A DNA stretch of 35,932 nucleotides from Rickettsiaceae bacterium (GTDB lineage: Bacteria > Pseudomonadota > Alphaproteobacteria > Rickettsiales > Rickettsiaceae). Positions 22,776 to 31,935 of the stretch are shown here, in pieces (within the stretch, counting starts at the first letter, position 1; every line of letters starts with the position of its first letter). The DNA lies in NCBI GenBank assembly GCA_027485375.1, contig JAIXRE010000117.1:1-35932 (forward strand). Direction: 5' to 3'. The position numbers and the translations under genes were made by a program. The notes under the pieces are model-generated. The model ran no database searches. It was not told the origin of the DNA and was given only the letters and a program-made list of their open reading frames with translations.

Positions 22776-25700
22776 ATGACAATATCAAGCATCTCTCACC
22801 TTAATGGAACAGATAACTCAGAAGAGCAGGACTTAAACAAACTAAAAGCTCTGTGGAATGAAACTTTTTATGAAGAACTAGCAAGCAAATCTAATAATAA
22901 AAAATCTGATTTAATTGCAACAAATTTGGATAAAATATTTCCACTTGATTATAAGCATAAATTTAGCCCTGAATTTGCTATTATCGACCTTAACTATTTA
23001 AAACTAGCAACCACTGAGCAAAAACTAAAATTTAATTTAGAAACCTCAAGTGCGATTGATTTTAAATTAAAGATTTATAGCCCCAGCAAAAGCTTAGCCT
23101 TATCAGATATATTGCCGTTGATAGAAAATTTAGGCTTTAAAGCTATTGATGAACAAAGCTTTGAGATAAAAGCTGAAGGAGATATAGAGAAAAGCTGGAT
23201 TTACTACTTTATTTTAGCCGCTCCTGCTGCTATTGAGCGTAATCCTAAGGAGCTAAAGGCTAATATTGAAGATGCTTTAGATAAAATAGCCCTTGGGTTA
23301 CTAAGTTCAGACTCCTTAAGTAAGTTAGTGGTACTCTCTTCCTTTAACTGGCAGCAAGTAAAATTGCTAAAAGCCTTGACAAGGTACTTGCATCAAACAG
23401 GCTTTACTTATGGTAAAGGTTATGTACAGCTAATGCTTATAAAGCATTTTCAGTATACTGAATTACTTATGTCTTTATTTACTGCGAAGTTTGATTTAAC
23501 CAAGCATTCTGAAAGAGAATTCTCCTCAGTCAAGGCAGCTATGCTGCAATATCTTGATAATGTCGAAAGTAGCGCTGAAGACAAGGTGCTGCGTAGTATG
23601 CTAGAGCTTATAGAAGCTATAATACGGACGAATTATTATCAGTTAGACCCAAATGGCGTACCGAAAAATTATATTTCTTTTAAATTTGATTCTTCCAAGG
23701 TTCCAGGGTTACCTCGCCCTCTGCCTTATGCTGAGATTTATGTTTATTCTAACGATTTTGAGGGTATCCACCTGCGCGGCGGTAAAGTAGCGCGCGGCGG
23801 TATAAGGTGGTCTGATCGTGGCGAAGATTACCGCACTGAGGTGCTAGGGCTGATGAAAGCGCAAATGACAAAAAATGCTGTGATAGTGCCTGTTGGTTCA
23901 AAGGGTGGCTTTTTTGTGAAACTCTCTGCTGAAGGCTTGACTCGTCCAGTTTACATGGATGCTGTTATTACCTGCTATAAAAATTTCTTACGTGGTTTGC
24001 TAGATCTTACTGATAATATAGTAGAGCATAAAGTTATCCATCCTGAAGGAGTTGTGATTTACGACGCAGCAGATCCTTACCTAGTAGTGGCTGCAGATAA
24101 AGGTACAGCAACATTTTCTGATTATGCTAATAGCGTCTCTGCTGAATATAATTTTTGGCTTGGTGATGCTTTCGCTTCTGGAGGTTCTGCAGGTTATGAT
24201 CATAAAAAAATGGCTATTACAGCAAAAGGTGCTTGGATATCAGTAACAAGACACTTTGCAGCAATGGGTATTGACGTGCAAAAAGACCCTATCACAGTTG
24301 TTGGTATTGGTGATATGTCAGGCGACGTCTTTGGCAATGGCATGCTATTATCTAACTCTATTAAACTTGTTGGAGCATTTAACCACAAGCATATTTTTAT
24401 CGATCCTACTCCAGATCCGCAAATAAGTTTTGCAGAAAGGCAGCGCCTATTTAATCTTCCTATGTCTAGTTGGTCAGATTATGATGTGAAATTAATTTCA
24501 CAAGGCGGCGGGGTGTTTGAACGTAATGCAAAATTAATTACCTTATCTTCTGAAATTAGGGAATTGCTAGAGATTGAATCAACAGAGATTGCGCCAGACG
24601 ACTTAATCAAAGTTTTGTTAACAGCAAAAGTAGATTTGATTTGGAACGGTGGTATAGGTACTTACTTTAAAGCATCAACAGAAACGCACTTAGATATAGG
24701 TGATAAAGCTAATGACGGGCTGCGTTGTAATGCAAAGGATATTAAAGCAAAAGTTATTGCAGAAGGTGGCAATATTGGTGTTTCGCAGCAAGCAAGAATA
24801 GAGTATAGCAAGCTTGGTGGTTTAATTAATACAGACTTTATTGATAATTCAGCCGGTGTTGATTGTTCAGATCACGAGGTTAATATCAAAATTATTTTGA
24901 ATCAAGCCGTCACTGCAGGAAAATTAAGCCTTGAGGAACGCAATAAGCTGCTTGCAAGTATGACGCAGCAAGTAGAAAAGCTAGTGCTAGCAGATAACCA
25001 TCAACAAAATCAGGCTATCACTATAGCGCAGCTCTCGCCCGCCTTAAGCGTCGAGATTTTTAGCCATTTAATAACTTCATTAGAAGAGGAAAAGCTGCTT
25101 GATCGCAAGGTTGAGTTCTTGCCTGATGAGGCAGAGTTAAATAGAAGATCAATAGCAAAAGAACGTATGACTAGACCAGAGCTTGCCATGCTGCTTTCTT
25201 ATAGCAAAATGTCAGTATATAACGATTTGGTTCATGCAAAACTAACAGAAGATAAATATTTTGAATCTTATCTAGTAAATTATTTTCCTCCTTTAATGCA
25301 AGAGCAATTTCGTTCTGAAATACTAGCACATCCATTAAGGCAAGAAATTATCAGAACTATTATAACTAATAAGATAGTTAACCAGCTAGGTGGACCTATT
25401 ATTAACAATATTAAGCGTGAAACTGGCGCAGCACTTTGTAATATAATACGCTCATATACGATAGTATGTGAAATTTTTAACTTGGATTATTTATGGCAGT
25501 CTGTAGAAAATTTACCTACAAATGTCGATCATAGTATAAAAATCGATATGTTTACAGAGTTAGAAAAAATCATGCGCCGCGGTAGCTCTTGGTTTGTACG
25601 CAATCTAGAACAACCTATTAATATCGAACAAACTATAAAAGAGTTTAAAGAACCAGCTGAAAGACTTAGCCACAAAATTGCTACTTTGCTTGCTGGCGAG

Positions 25701-26201
25701 GCTAAAAGTAGGTTTGATGCTAGGTTAAAAAAATATAGCGTGCCTGGTGTTAATCTTGAACTTGCTAACTCAATTGCAATACTTGACAGTTTAGTTTCTG
25801 CCTTTGATATAATTTTTGTTGCAAAACAAACTACAGCGCAAGATACTGATGTTGCTAATCTATATTTCGCTAGCGGCAATAAATTTAACATTGATTGGCT
25901 GCGTAGAACTGCAGAAAAGCATCTAGACGATTCATATTGGAATAGGTTATCAATTCAATCGTTAAAAGATGATTTATATGGTAAACAAAGACTTTTGTTA
26001 ATTAAAATGATTAACCAGCTTGATAGTAATTTATCTATAAACCCAACTTCAATACTTGAAACTTGGATTGAGAAAAATAAGGATGCAGCTAGCATATTTA
26101 TTGATTTTATAGAAGATATAAAACTACAAGAAAATATAAATCTTCATATGGTGCTATTAGCAAATAAAAAATTTGAGATCTTTTTAAACAAACTTCCATA
26201 A
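22776..26201 (+). CDS. NAD-specific glutamate dehydrogenase, large type, short N-terminus
   Basis: A 1141-residue member of the large NAD-glutamate dehydrogenases (L-glutamate to 2-oxoglutarate plus ammonia), the entry of glutamate into the TCA cycle in glutamate-fed intracellular bacteria. The catalytic core is complete: GGIRWSDRGEDYRTEVLGLM and VGSKGGFFVK from about residue 340, the NAD-site segment VGIGDMSGDVFGNGM near 510, WNGGIGTYFKAS and AEGGNIGVSQQARIEY. Usual proteins of this class have about 1500-1600 residues. Here some 400-450 N-terminal residues (ACT-like regulatory region) are missing, and the protein begins in the region just before the LSDILPLIENLGF segment. No remnant is seen in the 179 bases upstream. 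No clear ribosome binding site precedes the ATG. The next gene follows after 17 bases. Confidence 0.9.
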   Translation: MTISSISHLNGTDNSEEQDLNKLKALWNETFYEELASKSNNKKSDLIATNLDKIFPLDYKHKFSPEFAIIDLNYLKLATTEQKLKFNLETSSAIDFKLKIYSPSKSLALSDILPLIENLGFKAIDEQSFEIKAEGDIEKSWIYYFILAAPAAIERNPKELKANIEDALDKIALGLLSSDSLSKLVVLSSFNWQQVKLLKALTRYLHQTGFTYGKGYVQLMLIKHFQYTELLMSLFTAKFDLTKHSEREFSSVKAAMLQYLDNVESSAEDKVLRSMLELIEAIIRTNYYQLDPNGVPKNYISFKFDSSKVPGLPRPLPYAEIYVYSNDFEGIHLRGGKVARGGIRWSDRGEDYRTEVLGLMKAQMTKNAVIVPVGSKGGFFVKLSAEGLTRPVYMDAVITCYKNFLRGLLDLTDNIVEHKVIHPEGVVIYDAADPYLVVAADKGTATFSDYANSVSAEYNFWLGDAFASGGSAGYDHKKMAITAKGAWISVTRHFAAMGIDVQKDPITVVGIGDMSGDVFGNGMLLSNSIKLVGAFNHKHIFIDPTPDPQISFAERQRLFNLPMSSWSDYDVKLISQGGGVFERNAKLITLSSEIRELLEIESTEIAPDDLIKVLLTAKVDLIWNGGIGTYFKASTETHLDIGDKANDGLRCNAKDIKAKVIAEGGNIGVSQQARIEYSKLGGLINTDFIDNSAGVDCSDHEVNIKIILNQAVTAGKLSLEERNKLLASMTQQVEKLVLADNHQQNQAITIAQLSPALSVEIFSHLITSLEEEKLLDRKVEFLPDEAELNRRSIAKERMTRPELAMLLSYSKMSVYNDLVHAKLTEDKYFESYLVNYFPPLMQEQFRSEILAHPLRQEIIRTIITNKIVNQLGGPIINNIKRETGAALCNIIRSYTIVCEIFNLDYLWQSVENLPTNVDHSIKIDMFTELEKIMRRGSSWFVRNLEQPINIEQTIKEFKEPAERLSHKIATLLAGEAKSRFDARLKKYSVPGVNLELANSIAILDSLVSAFDIIFVAKQTTAQDTDVANLYFASGNKFNIDWLRRTAEKHLDDSYWNRLSIQSLKDDLYGKQRLLLIKMINQLDSNLSINPTSILETWIEKNKDAASIFIDFIEDIKLQENINLHMVLLANKKFEIFLNKLP

Positions 26202-26218
26202 AATAGTTTATAGGGGCT

Positions 26219-26716
26219 ATGTCGTCTAAGCAAGTAACTGATACACTAAATACTGAAATTTTTGCATTAGGAGCTGAATTTTCAACTACCTTAATATCTT
26301 CTGACGAGCGCAAGATAGGTAGCATACTGAAAAAGGCAAGGTGCAATGCAGGATACAGCTTAGCCGACGTTGCAGAAAAGATTAATGTCAAAAAACAATA
26401 TCTTGCTGCTCTTGAAGAAGGTGATTACAACCTGATTCCGGCCCGTGTTTATGTACAGGGTTATTTGAAATTATATATAGATTATTTAGGGCTGAATATA
26501 ACCCCTGAAATCAGTAATAATGACCTTGTTCCCCCTAGTAATAAAAACGCAAGCTTGAATAGAACTTTGCATATTTATTTGATACTTTTATCAGTCACTA
26601 TGCTTATTGTCATTGAATTAGTTTACAATGTGACCTTTGCAAAAGAACAAAAAACTGATACAATAGTCGAGATAAACTTGCCACAAATTGGTAGCACGCA
26701 ATCATATGGACAATAA
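26219..26716 (+). CDS. RodZ-like protein: HTH domain plus membrane helix
   Basis: A 165-residue protein with a RodZ-type helix-turn-helix at about residues 31-95 (IGSILKKARCNAGYSLADVAEK, YLAALEEGDYNLIPARVYVQGYLKLY) and one transmembrane helix at about 117-137. A short periplasmic tail follows; the beta-domain at the C-terminus of full RodZ is lacking. RodZ links MreB to the membrane during elongation. GGGG sits before the ATG. Its last 11 bases overlap the next gene, and the following pair acts in division, so a cell-shape or division role is plausible. Confidence 0.75.
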   Translation: MSSKQVTDTLNTEIFALGAEFSTTLISSDERKIGSILKKARCNAGYSLADVAEKINVKKQYLAALEEGDYNLIPARVYVQGYLKLYIDYLGLNITPEISNNDLVPPSNKNASLNRTLHIYLILLSVTMLIVIELVYNVTFAKEQKTDTIVEINLPQIGSTQSYGQ

Positions 26717-26960
26717 AATTAACTCAGACACCGCTAATCTGCAAGTATTGATGCATCAGGTAGAGCAATCTGTGGATAATATGCTTGCTAAAATATCAAA
26801 GCAAGAGGAAGAGATTCATAAACTGCAGGCTGAAAATACTAGAATTTGTGAGCATTACGAAGAAGTTATCAAGAAAGTAGAAAATAAGATCGAGCAATAT
26901 GTTGCAGAATTAGAGAGATTAAAAGCTTCTTATGTCAATAGTAACAATAACAATAAATAA
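26706..26960 (+). CDS. Small coiled-coil protein upstream of ZapA (ZauP-like)
   Basis: An 84-residue, highly charged protein predicted to be one long coiled coil (VEQSVDNMLAKISKQEEEIH, LQAENTRICEHYEEVIKKVE). ATG at 26706 is chosen because it gives a short 11-base overlap with the RodZ-like gene. The 3' end overlaps zapA by 29 bases. In Caulobacter a coiled-coil protein (ZauP) encoded next to zapA binds ZapA to focus the Z-ring, and similar small proteins precede zapA in many alphaproteobacteria. Sequence similarity to ZauP was not tested; the call rests on position and composition. Confidence 0.7.
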   Translation: MDNKINSDTANLQVLMHQVEQSVDNMLAKISKQEEEIHKLQAENTRICEHYEEVIKKVENKIEQYVAELERLKASYVNSNNNNK

Positions 26961-27264
26961 TCGGCAGTTTCAACTCTCTTGCGAGGATGGAAGAGAAAAT
27001 CAGTTGCGGGAGCTTGCTACTGAGGTAAACGAGAAAGCTACTACAATAAAACAAGCTAACCATTCTGCATCTTCTGAACTGGTTCTTCTCATGACTGCTT
27101 TAAGCCTGCAAGATCAATTAAAAAGCTCTCTTGCAAAGTTAGAAGAAGTGTCGAAAAAATCAGATAATAATGGCAATAAAACCCTTGAAGACGAAAAATT
27201 CGCTGAGACCTTAAGTGGTATAGCAAAATATTTAGAAAGTCTTGCGCAGAAGATAGGAAAATGA
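26932..27264 (+). CDS. zapA: Cell division protein ZapA
   Basis: A 110-residue protein with the ZapA pattern: short N-terminal beta strands ITINNRQFQLSCEDGRENQL, then RELATEVNEKATTI, the helix ELVLLMTALSLQDQL, and a C-terminal coiled coil ending YLESLAQKIGK. ZapA cross-links FtsZ filaments at mid-cell. It is translationally coupled to the preceding coiled-coil gene by a 29-base overlap. A 6S RNA candidate follows, the same order as zapA-ssrS in many proteobacteria. Confidence 0.88.
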   Translation: MSIVTITINNRQFQLSCEDGRENQLRELATEVNEKATTIKQANHSASSELVLLMTALSLQDQLKSSLAKLEEVSKKSDNNGNKTLEDEKFAETLSGIAKYLESLAQKIGK

Positions 27265-27307
27265 TATAATAAACTTTGTGCAAATGAAGACTTGATAGAC
27301 GAAGTTC

Positions 27308-27412
27308 AACGTCAAACAGGGCTAGGAGTCCTCAAGTCGAGTAGCGCAGCGTACTATAGAGTACGTGAGCACACGCAGATCTTGAGAGACGACAACGCCA
27401 ATGCTTGACGTT
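27308..27412 (+). repeat. Palindromic element between zapA and the 6S RNA
   Basis: A 105-bp nested palindrome. Outer arms are AACGTCAA (27308-27315) and TTGACGTT (27405-27412), middle arms CTCAAG (27331-27336) and CTTGAG (27381-27386), and the central hairpin is CGTACT-ATAG-AGTACG (27350-27365). The motif AGTACGTGAGCACA is nearly the one in the addB insertion. It ends about 20 bases before the 6S RNA candidate, so it occupies the place of the RNA's upstream promoter region. Confidence 0.72.
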
Positions 27413-27431
27413 CAACGAGTATATTTTTCTT

Positions 27432-27590
27432 TTCCAGGCTGCTTGACAAGTCAGGTAGATTTTATCCTAGAACTATAATCATCCATTTATATACTGTCCC
27501 TGTTTGTTGCTGTGGCACGAACATATGGTATAAAAACTTAACAGCAGGTTCTGTTAGGATTATAAACCAACGGTCGAAGCGGTCTGGTCC
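27432..27590 (+). ncRNA. ssrS: 6S RNA candidate (RNA polymerase regulator)
   Basis: No protein frame exists here, but the sequence folds as 6S RNA does. A closing stem pairs 27434-27447 (CCAGGCTGCTTGAC) with 27573-27587 (GTCGAAGCGGTCTGG), 14 pairs with one bulge. A second stem pairs ATCCTA/TAGGAT (27464, 27555) and GAAC/GTTC (27470, 27548). Then comes a large central bubble (27474-27489 and 27533-27547) and an apical arm with TATAC/GTATA and TGTTTGTTGC/GCACGAACA. Length is about 160 nt and the position directly after zapA is the classical one. TATATT at 27420-27425 would place the start near 27432; no good -35 box is visible. 6S RNA mimics an open promoter and holds the housekeeping polymerase. 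Confidence 0.75.
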
Positions 27591-27619
27591 ACATTTTTAA
27601 AATCAAAATAACCTCGAAA

Positions 27620-28261
27620 ATGCTTGCACAACCCCTACTTTATTATGCACCTTTCTTGAAAGGATTCTGCACCAGTGCTGGTTTGATTATGGCAATCGGC
27701 GCTCAGAATGCTTTCGTTTTAAAGCATGGTATAATGAGATCGCATATCTTCTTGATAGCAACGTTATGTGCGATAATAGATACTAGCTTAATATTCTTAG
27801 GTGTTGGCGGTATGGGTAAGCTTATCATAACAATACCAGATTTATTGCACATCACTAAGTATGGCGGCGCGATTTTTTGCTTTTCTTATGGCGTAAAATC
27901 TTTTTACTCAGCTTTGAGTTCTAAAAATGCAATTAATGTTGAAGTTGCAAGTAATAACGGCAAAAGTGATTTGCCCGTAACAATCATTACTCTTTTAATG
28001 GTTAGCTTCTTAAACCCACATGTTTATCTTGATACTATTATTCTCATAGGTAGTGTTGGCGCGCAATTTAATCCAGTACCTCAGCAACTTGCTTTTGCTA
28101 TTGGTGCTAGCCTTGCTTCTTTTGTATGGTTTTTTGCCCTTGGTTACGGCGCTGGATATTTAGCACCTTTTTTCAGCAAACCTTCAACTTGGAAGTTGCT
28201 TGATATTTTTGTTGGAATAATCATGTGGTGTATTGCCATAAGTTTAATCCTTTCTTCTTAA
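27620..28261 (+). CDS. LysE/ArgO-family amino-acid exporter
   Basis: A 213-residue inner-membrane protein with about six helices. The conserved LysE start is present (AGLIMAIGAQNAFVLKHGI), as are GVGGMGKL and SFLNPHVYLDTIILIGSVGAQF. LysE and ArgO export basic amino acids, mainly lysine and arginine, and the GAQNAFVL and NPHVYLDT segments are closest to those subfamilies. In a host-dependent cell it may relieve excess amino acids from peptide uptake; this is inference. No good ribosome binding site is seen before the ATG. It stands 29 bases after the 6S RNA candidate and 21 bases before truB. Confidence 0.87.
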   Translation: MLAQPLLYYAPFLKGFCTSAGLIMAIGAQNAFVLKHGIMRSHIFLIATLCAIIDTSLIFLGVGGMGKLIITIPDLLHITKYGGAIFCFSYGVKSFYSALSSKNAINVEVASNNGKSDLPVTIITLLMVSFLNPHVYLDTIILIGSVGAQFNPVPQQLAFAIGASLASFVWFFALGYGAGYLAPFFSKPSTWKLLDIFVGIIMWCIAISLILSS

Positions 28262-28282
28262 AAAGATATATAGACTTTTTGT

Positions 28283-29179
28283 ATGATGAACAGTTGGATA
28301 AATATTTACAAGCCAAAAGGCATAAGCTCTGCTAAGGCAGTGGCTATTGTTAAAAAAGCCTTGAAGGGCTCTAAAGTTGGGCATTGTGGTACGCTGGATG
28401 TGGAAGCAGAAGGTATTTTGCCACTTGCTATTGGCGAGGCGACTAAACTAACGCAATATTTGATGGATGCTAAAAAAACTTATGTTTTTACCATTCAATT
28501 TGGGGCGCAAACTGATACAGCAGATAGCGCAGGCAAGGTTATAAAAACTACTAACCACCTGCCGCTCAAGGAAGATTGCCTAAATATTTGTCCTAAATTT
28601 ATAGGTACTATCTCACAAACTCCGCCAGCTTTTTCTGCTTTAAAAGTGGGCGGTGTTAGGGCTTATAAATTAGCCAGAAATGGAGAAACTCCTATTTTAA
28701 ATTCACGGCAAATTGAAATTTATGATTTAAAACTACTAGATTTTACAGGGCAATCTGGCTCTACTACCGCTACTTACATTGCAGAATGCTCAAAAGGTAC
28801 ATATGTAAGGACACTTGCAGAAGATATTGCTTTATCCTTGCAAAGTTTGGGTTTTGTGGTAGAATTGCGCCGTACCAAGGTTGGAAGATTTGTAGAGCAG
28901 GATTCTATAAATATTACAGAGCTGGATGGTCTAGATCAAGAGACAATTCAGCATATCCTTGCGGCAAAAAGTTTGAAGATTGAAACAGTGCTGGACGACA
29001 TCCCGGTCATAGATATCACCGCAGAGCAGGCTAAGCAAATCAAATACGGTCAGAAATGTTTTTTTGATAATATCAATGATATTTCTTGCGTATGGATGCG
29101 CTATAATGGCTCGCTACTGGCTATCGGTGATATCCATAATTATTGTTTCAAGTCTTCTAGAGTGTTTAACATAATTTAA
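28283..29179 (+). CDS. truB: tRNA pseudouridine-55 synthase TruB
   Basis: A 298-residue enzyme that makes pseudouridine 55 in the T-loop of tRNAs. The catalytic aspartate is Asp39 in [12 protein letters not shown] (usually GTLDPLATG, so the flanking residues are divergent). [38 protein letters not shown] and [14 protein letters not shown] are typical. A PUA-like tail ([16 protein letters not shown]) follows. Two ATGs stand together at 28283 and 28286 without a clear ribosome binding site. rpsO follows after 14 bases, the common truB-rpsO-pnp order. Confidence 0.94.
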   Translation: MMNSWINIYKPKGISSAKAVAIVKKALKGSKVGHCGTLDVEAEGILPLAIGEATKLTQYLMDAKKTYVFTIQFGAQTDTADSAGKVIKTTNHLPLKEDCLNICPKFIGTISQTPPAFSALKVGGVRAYKLARNGETPILNSRQIEIYDLKLLDFTGQSGSTTATYIAECSKGTYVRTLAEDIALSLQSLGFVVELRRTKVGRFVEQDSINITELDGLDQETIQHILAAKSLKIETVLDDIPVIDITAEQAKQIKYGQKCFFDNINDISCVWMRYNGSLLAIGDIHNYCFKSSRVFNII

Positions 29180-29193
29180 ATGGAGAAGTTTCG

Positions 29194-29463
29194 ATGTCGA
29201 TTACAGCTGAGCGTAAGCAACAATTAATTAACGAATATGCTACTGGTCAAAATGATACTGGTTCTGTAGAGGTGCAATGTGCTATCCTCACAGCGCGTAT
29301 TAACAGTTTGACTGGGCATTTTAAAACTAATCATAAAGATTTCGCATCAAGACGTGGTTTATTGATGTTAGTTGGTCGCCGTCGTAGGCTACTAAGCTAC
29401 TTAAAGAGCAACGATGCAAAGAGATATCTAGATCTAATCCAAAAGCTAGGAATTAGAAAATAA
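29194..29463 (+). CDS. rpsO: 30S ribosomal protein S15
   Basis: The standard 89-residue S15, which binds the central domain of 16S rRNA early in 30S assembly. Conserved stretches are [43 protein letters not shown] and [25 protein letters not shown] at 29182 precedes the ATG. It lies between truB and pnp; a long hairpin in the following spacer probably separates its message from that of pnp by RNase III cleavage. Confidence 0.97.
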   Translation: MSITAERKQQLINEYATGQNDTGSVEVQCAILTARINSLTGHFKTNHKDFASRRGLLMLVGRRRRLLSYLKSNDAKRYLDLIQKLGIRK

Positions 29464-29483
29464 AAATGGCTGCTAAGCTATAA

Positions 29484-29530
29484 ATATATACTTTTGGTGC
29501 ATAAAAATCTAATGCATCAAAAGTATATAT
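29484..29530 (+). promoter_or_regulatory. Long hairpin in the rpsO-pnp spacer (RNase III site candidate)
   Basis: A 19-bp stem with one G-T wobble pairs 29484-29502 with 29512-29530 around AAAAATCTA; the arms contain CTTTTGGTGCAT and ATGCATCAAAAG. It lies in the leader of pnp, where E. coli has a double-stranded RNase III site through which PNPase represses its own synthesis. No long T-run follows, so a terminator is unlikely. Confidence 0.65.
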
Positions 29531-29553
29531 AAATTAATTTATAAGGAATATGC

Positions 29554-31860
29554 ATGTTTAATGAAATAACAAAAACGATAGAATGGGGTGGTAGAACTCT
29601 TGAATTACAAACTGGTAAAATTGCACGACAAGCAGATGGTGCAGTAATAGTTAAAAGCGGCGGTTCAGTGGTACTATGTACAGCAGTTAGCGCTAAAGAA
29701 ATGAAAGAAGGCGTAAATTTTTTTCCGCTTACAGTACATTACAGAGAAATGTCCTTTGCAGCAGGTAAAATTCCAGGAGGCTTTTTAAAAAGAGAAGGTC
29801 AAGCTTCCATGAGAGAAGTTTTAGTCTCACGTTTAATAGATCGACCAATTCGTCCGTTATTCCATCCTTCATTTTTCCACGAAACACAAGTTATCTGTAC
29901 AGTTATGTCATATGACCCTGAATGTGGTACAGATTTTCTAGCTATCGTTGGTGCTTCGGCGGCATTAGCTTTGTCAGGAGTACCTTATGAAGATATAGTA
30001 GCTGCTGCGAAAGTTGGACGTATTAATGATGAATTCGTCCTAAATCCTTCATTCGAAATACTAAAAAACAGCGAATTAGACTTGATGGTTGCTGGTACAA
30101 AATCTTCTGTAATGATGGTTGAATCTGAAGCTAGCATGCTTTCTGAAGAAATGATGCTTGATGCAGTTAAATTTGGTCATCAAGCTTTAAAGCCAGTTAT
30201 TCAGATGATTGAAGAACTAGTGCAAGAAGCTGGTAAGCCTAAGTGGCTAACAAGCTCGCTATTCTCTGATGAACTCAAAGCGCAAATTAGAGAAAAAGAA
30301 GAGACGCAAATCAAGAACGCATTTAGCATTAAAGCTAAGCAAGAAAGAGTAATGGCGCTAAAGCAAATTCGTGCTGGAGCGGTTGAGCATTTTGCGGCTG
30401 GTGGACAATTTACGCCTGTGCAAATTGGGTTAGCGCTTGATGAAGTCGAATCAGAAGTTTTGCGTGGTGGCTTGTTTGAAACTAACTTGCGTATTGATAG
30501 CAGAACACCAACTGATATTAGACCTATAGAATGTGAAGTATCTTTACTTCCTAAGACTCACGGCTCTGCTTTATTTACTAGGGGCGAGACACAAAGTTTA
30601 GTAGTTACCACCCTTGGTACTGGTCAAGATGAACAAATTATTGATAGCTTGGACGGCGAATATAAAGACCGGTTCATGCTAAATTATATTTTCCCGCCTT
30701 ACTCTGTTGGTGAATCTACACCAGTTAGAGCTCCTGGAAGAAGAGAGATAGGTCACGGTAAATTAGCTTGGCGTGCTATTAATCCTATATTGCCTACCAA
30801 GGAACAATTCCCTTACGCTATAAGAGTAGTATCTGAGATCACAGAATCTAACGGATCTTCTTCAATGGCAACGGTTTGTGGTACTTCGATGGCTTTAATG
30901 GATGCTGGCGTTCCTATTAAGACGCCTATAGCTGGTATTGCTATGGGGCTGATTAAAGAAGGAGAAAAATGTGTTATCCTTTCTGACATTTCAGGTGATG
31001 AGGATCATCTTGGTGATATGGATTTCAAAGTAGCTGGTAGTTCTACTGGTATTACTGCTTTGCAAATGGATATTAAAGTTGCTGGAATTACTTTTGAAAT
31101 TATGGAAAAGGCTTTGCAACAAGCGAAAGCAGGACGTTTGCATATATTAGAAAAAATGAACAAAGCAATTCAGCAATCTAGTAACACTGTTAGCGAACAC
31201 GCTCCATCGATTCAAAGCTTCAAAATTGACAAGGATAAAATTCGTGAAATCATAGGACCCGGCGGTAAAGTAATTCGTGAAATCTGCGAAACAACTGGCG
31301 CTAAAATTGATATAAGCGAGGATGGTACGGTCTCCGTTTCTGCAGTAGGCAGAGCCAAAATGGACGCTGCTATCAGCAGAATCAAGGCTATAGCTTGCGA
31401 CGCAGAAGTAGGTGACATCTTCAATGGTACTGTTGTGAAAGTTCTTGATTCAGGTGCTTTTATCAATTACCTACCTAACAAAGATGGTTTCGTACATATT
31501 AGCGAAATTGCAGAGGAGCGAATTGAATCTGTTGCTAAAGTGCTAAATAATGGTGATATTGTCAGAGTGAAGGTTTTAGGCTTTGATAATAAAGGTAAAG
31601 CTAAGCTTACTATCAAAAATGTTGATAAGAAAGCGGATAGTGCAGTTGTAAATAACACAGCAACTCAACCTATAAAAAGCGAGCAAATAGCGGCAGTTGT
31701 TGCTACAGAATCAGTAGTTGAAGCGCCAGCTCCTAAAGACAAAGAGTTAGCCGGAGAAGAGGATAAGAAGCCTAATCGCCGTGAGTCAGCAAAAAAATGG
31801 CAGACTAACAGTAACTCTAGTGATGCTGGGGTTGTTAAAGAACGGAAGTACTTTAACTAG
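29554..31860 (+). CDS. pnp: Polyribonucleotide nucleotidyltransferase (PNPase)
   Basis: A 768-residue phosphorolytic 3'-5' exoribonuclease of the RNA degradosome. It has two RNase PH domains (first with [24 protein letters not shown], second with [14 protein letters not shown] and [16 protein letters not shown]). A KH domain follows at about residues 556-615 ([20 protein letters not shown]), then an S1 domain at about 619-690 ([18 protein letters not shown]) and a charged tail of some 75 residues ending near RKYFN. AAGGA at 29543 supports the ATG. A strong terminator follows the stop. Confidence 0.97.
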   Translation: MFNEITKTIEWGGRTLELQTGKIARQADGAVIVKSGGSVVLCTAVSAKEMKEGVNFFPLTVHYREMSFAAGKIPGGFLKREGQASMREVLVSRLIDRPIRPLFHPSFFHETQVICTVMSYDPECGTDFLAIVGASAALALSGVPYEDIVAAAKVGRINDEFVLNPSFEILKNSELDLMVAGTKSSVMMVESEASMLSEEMMLDAVKFGHQALKPVIQMIEELVQEAGKPKWLTSSLFSDELKAQIREKEETQIKNAFSIKAKQERVMALKQIRAGAVEHFAAGGQFTPVQIGLALDEVESEVLRGGLFETNLRIDSRTPTDIRPIECEVSLLPKTHGSALFTRGETQSLVVTTLGTGQDEQIIDSLDGEYKDRFMLNYIFPPYSVGESTPVRAPGRREIGHGKLAWRAINPILPTKEQFPYAIRVVSEITESNGSSSMATVCGTSMALMDAGVPIKTPIAGIAMGLIKEGEKCVILSDISGDEDHLGDMDFKVAGSSTGITALQMDIKVAGITFEIMEKALQQAKAGRLHILEKMNKAIQQSSNTVSEHAPSIQSFKIDKDKIREIIGPGGKVIREICETTGAKIDISEDGTVSVSAVGRAKMDAAISRIKAIACDAEVGDIFNGTVVKVLDSGAFINYLPNKDGFVHISEIAEERIESVAKVLNNGDIVRVKVLGFDNKGKAKLTIKNVDKKADSAVVNNTATQPIKSEQIAAVVATESVVEAPAPKDKELAGEEDKKPNRRESAKKWQTNSNSSDAGVVKERKYFN

Positions 31861-31882
31861 TCTTTTTTTAAAGTCATAAAAT

Positions 31883-31915
31883 AAAGGGTCTTTTACGCTT
31901 TGAAAGACCCTTTTT
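31883..31915 (+). terminator. Rho-independent terminator after pnp
   Basis: AAAGGGTCTTT (31883-31893) pairs perfectly with AAAGACCCTTT (31903-31913), ending in a T5 run. The next gene, bioD, begins only 21 bases later. Confidence 0.88.
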
Positions 31916-31935
31916 AGGTAATTAACCATCCTAAT

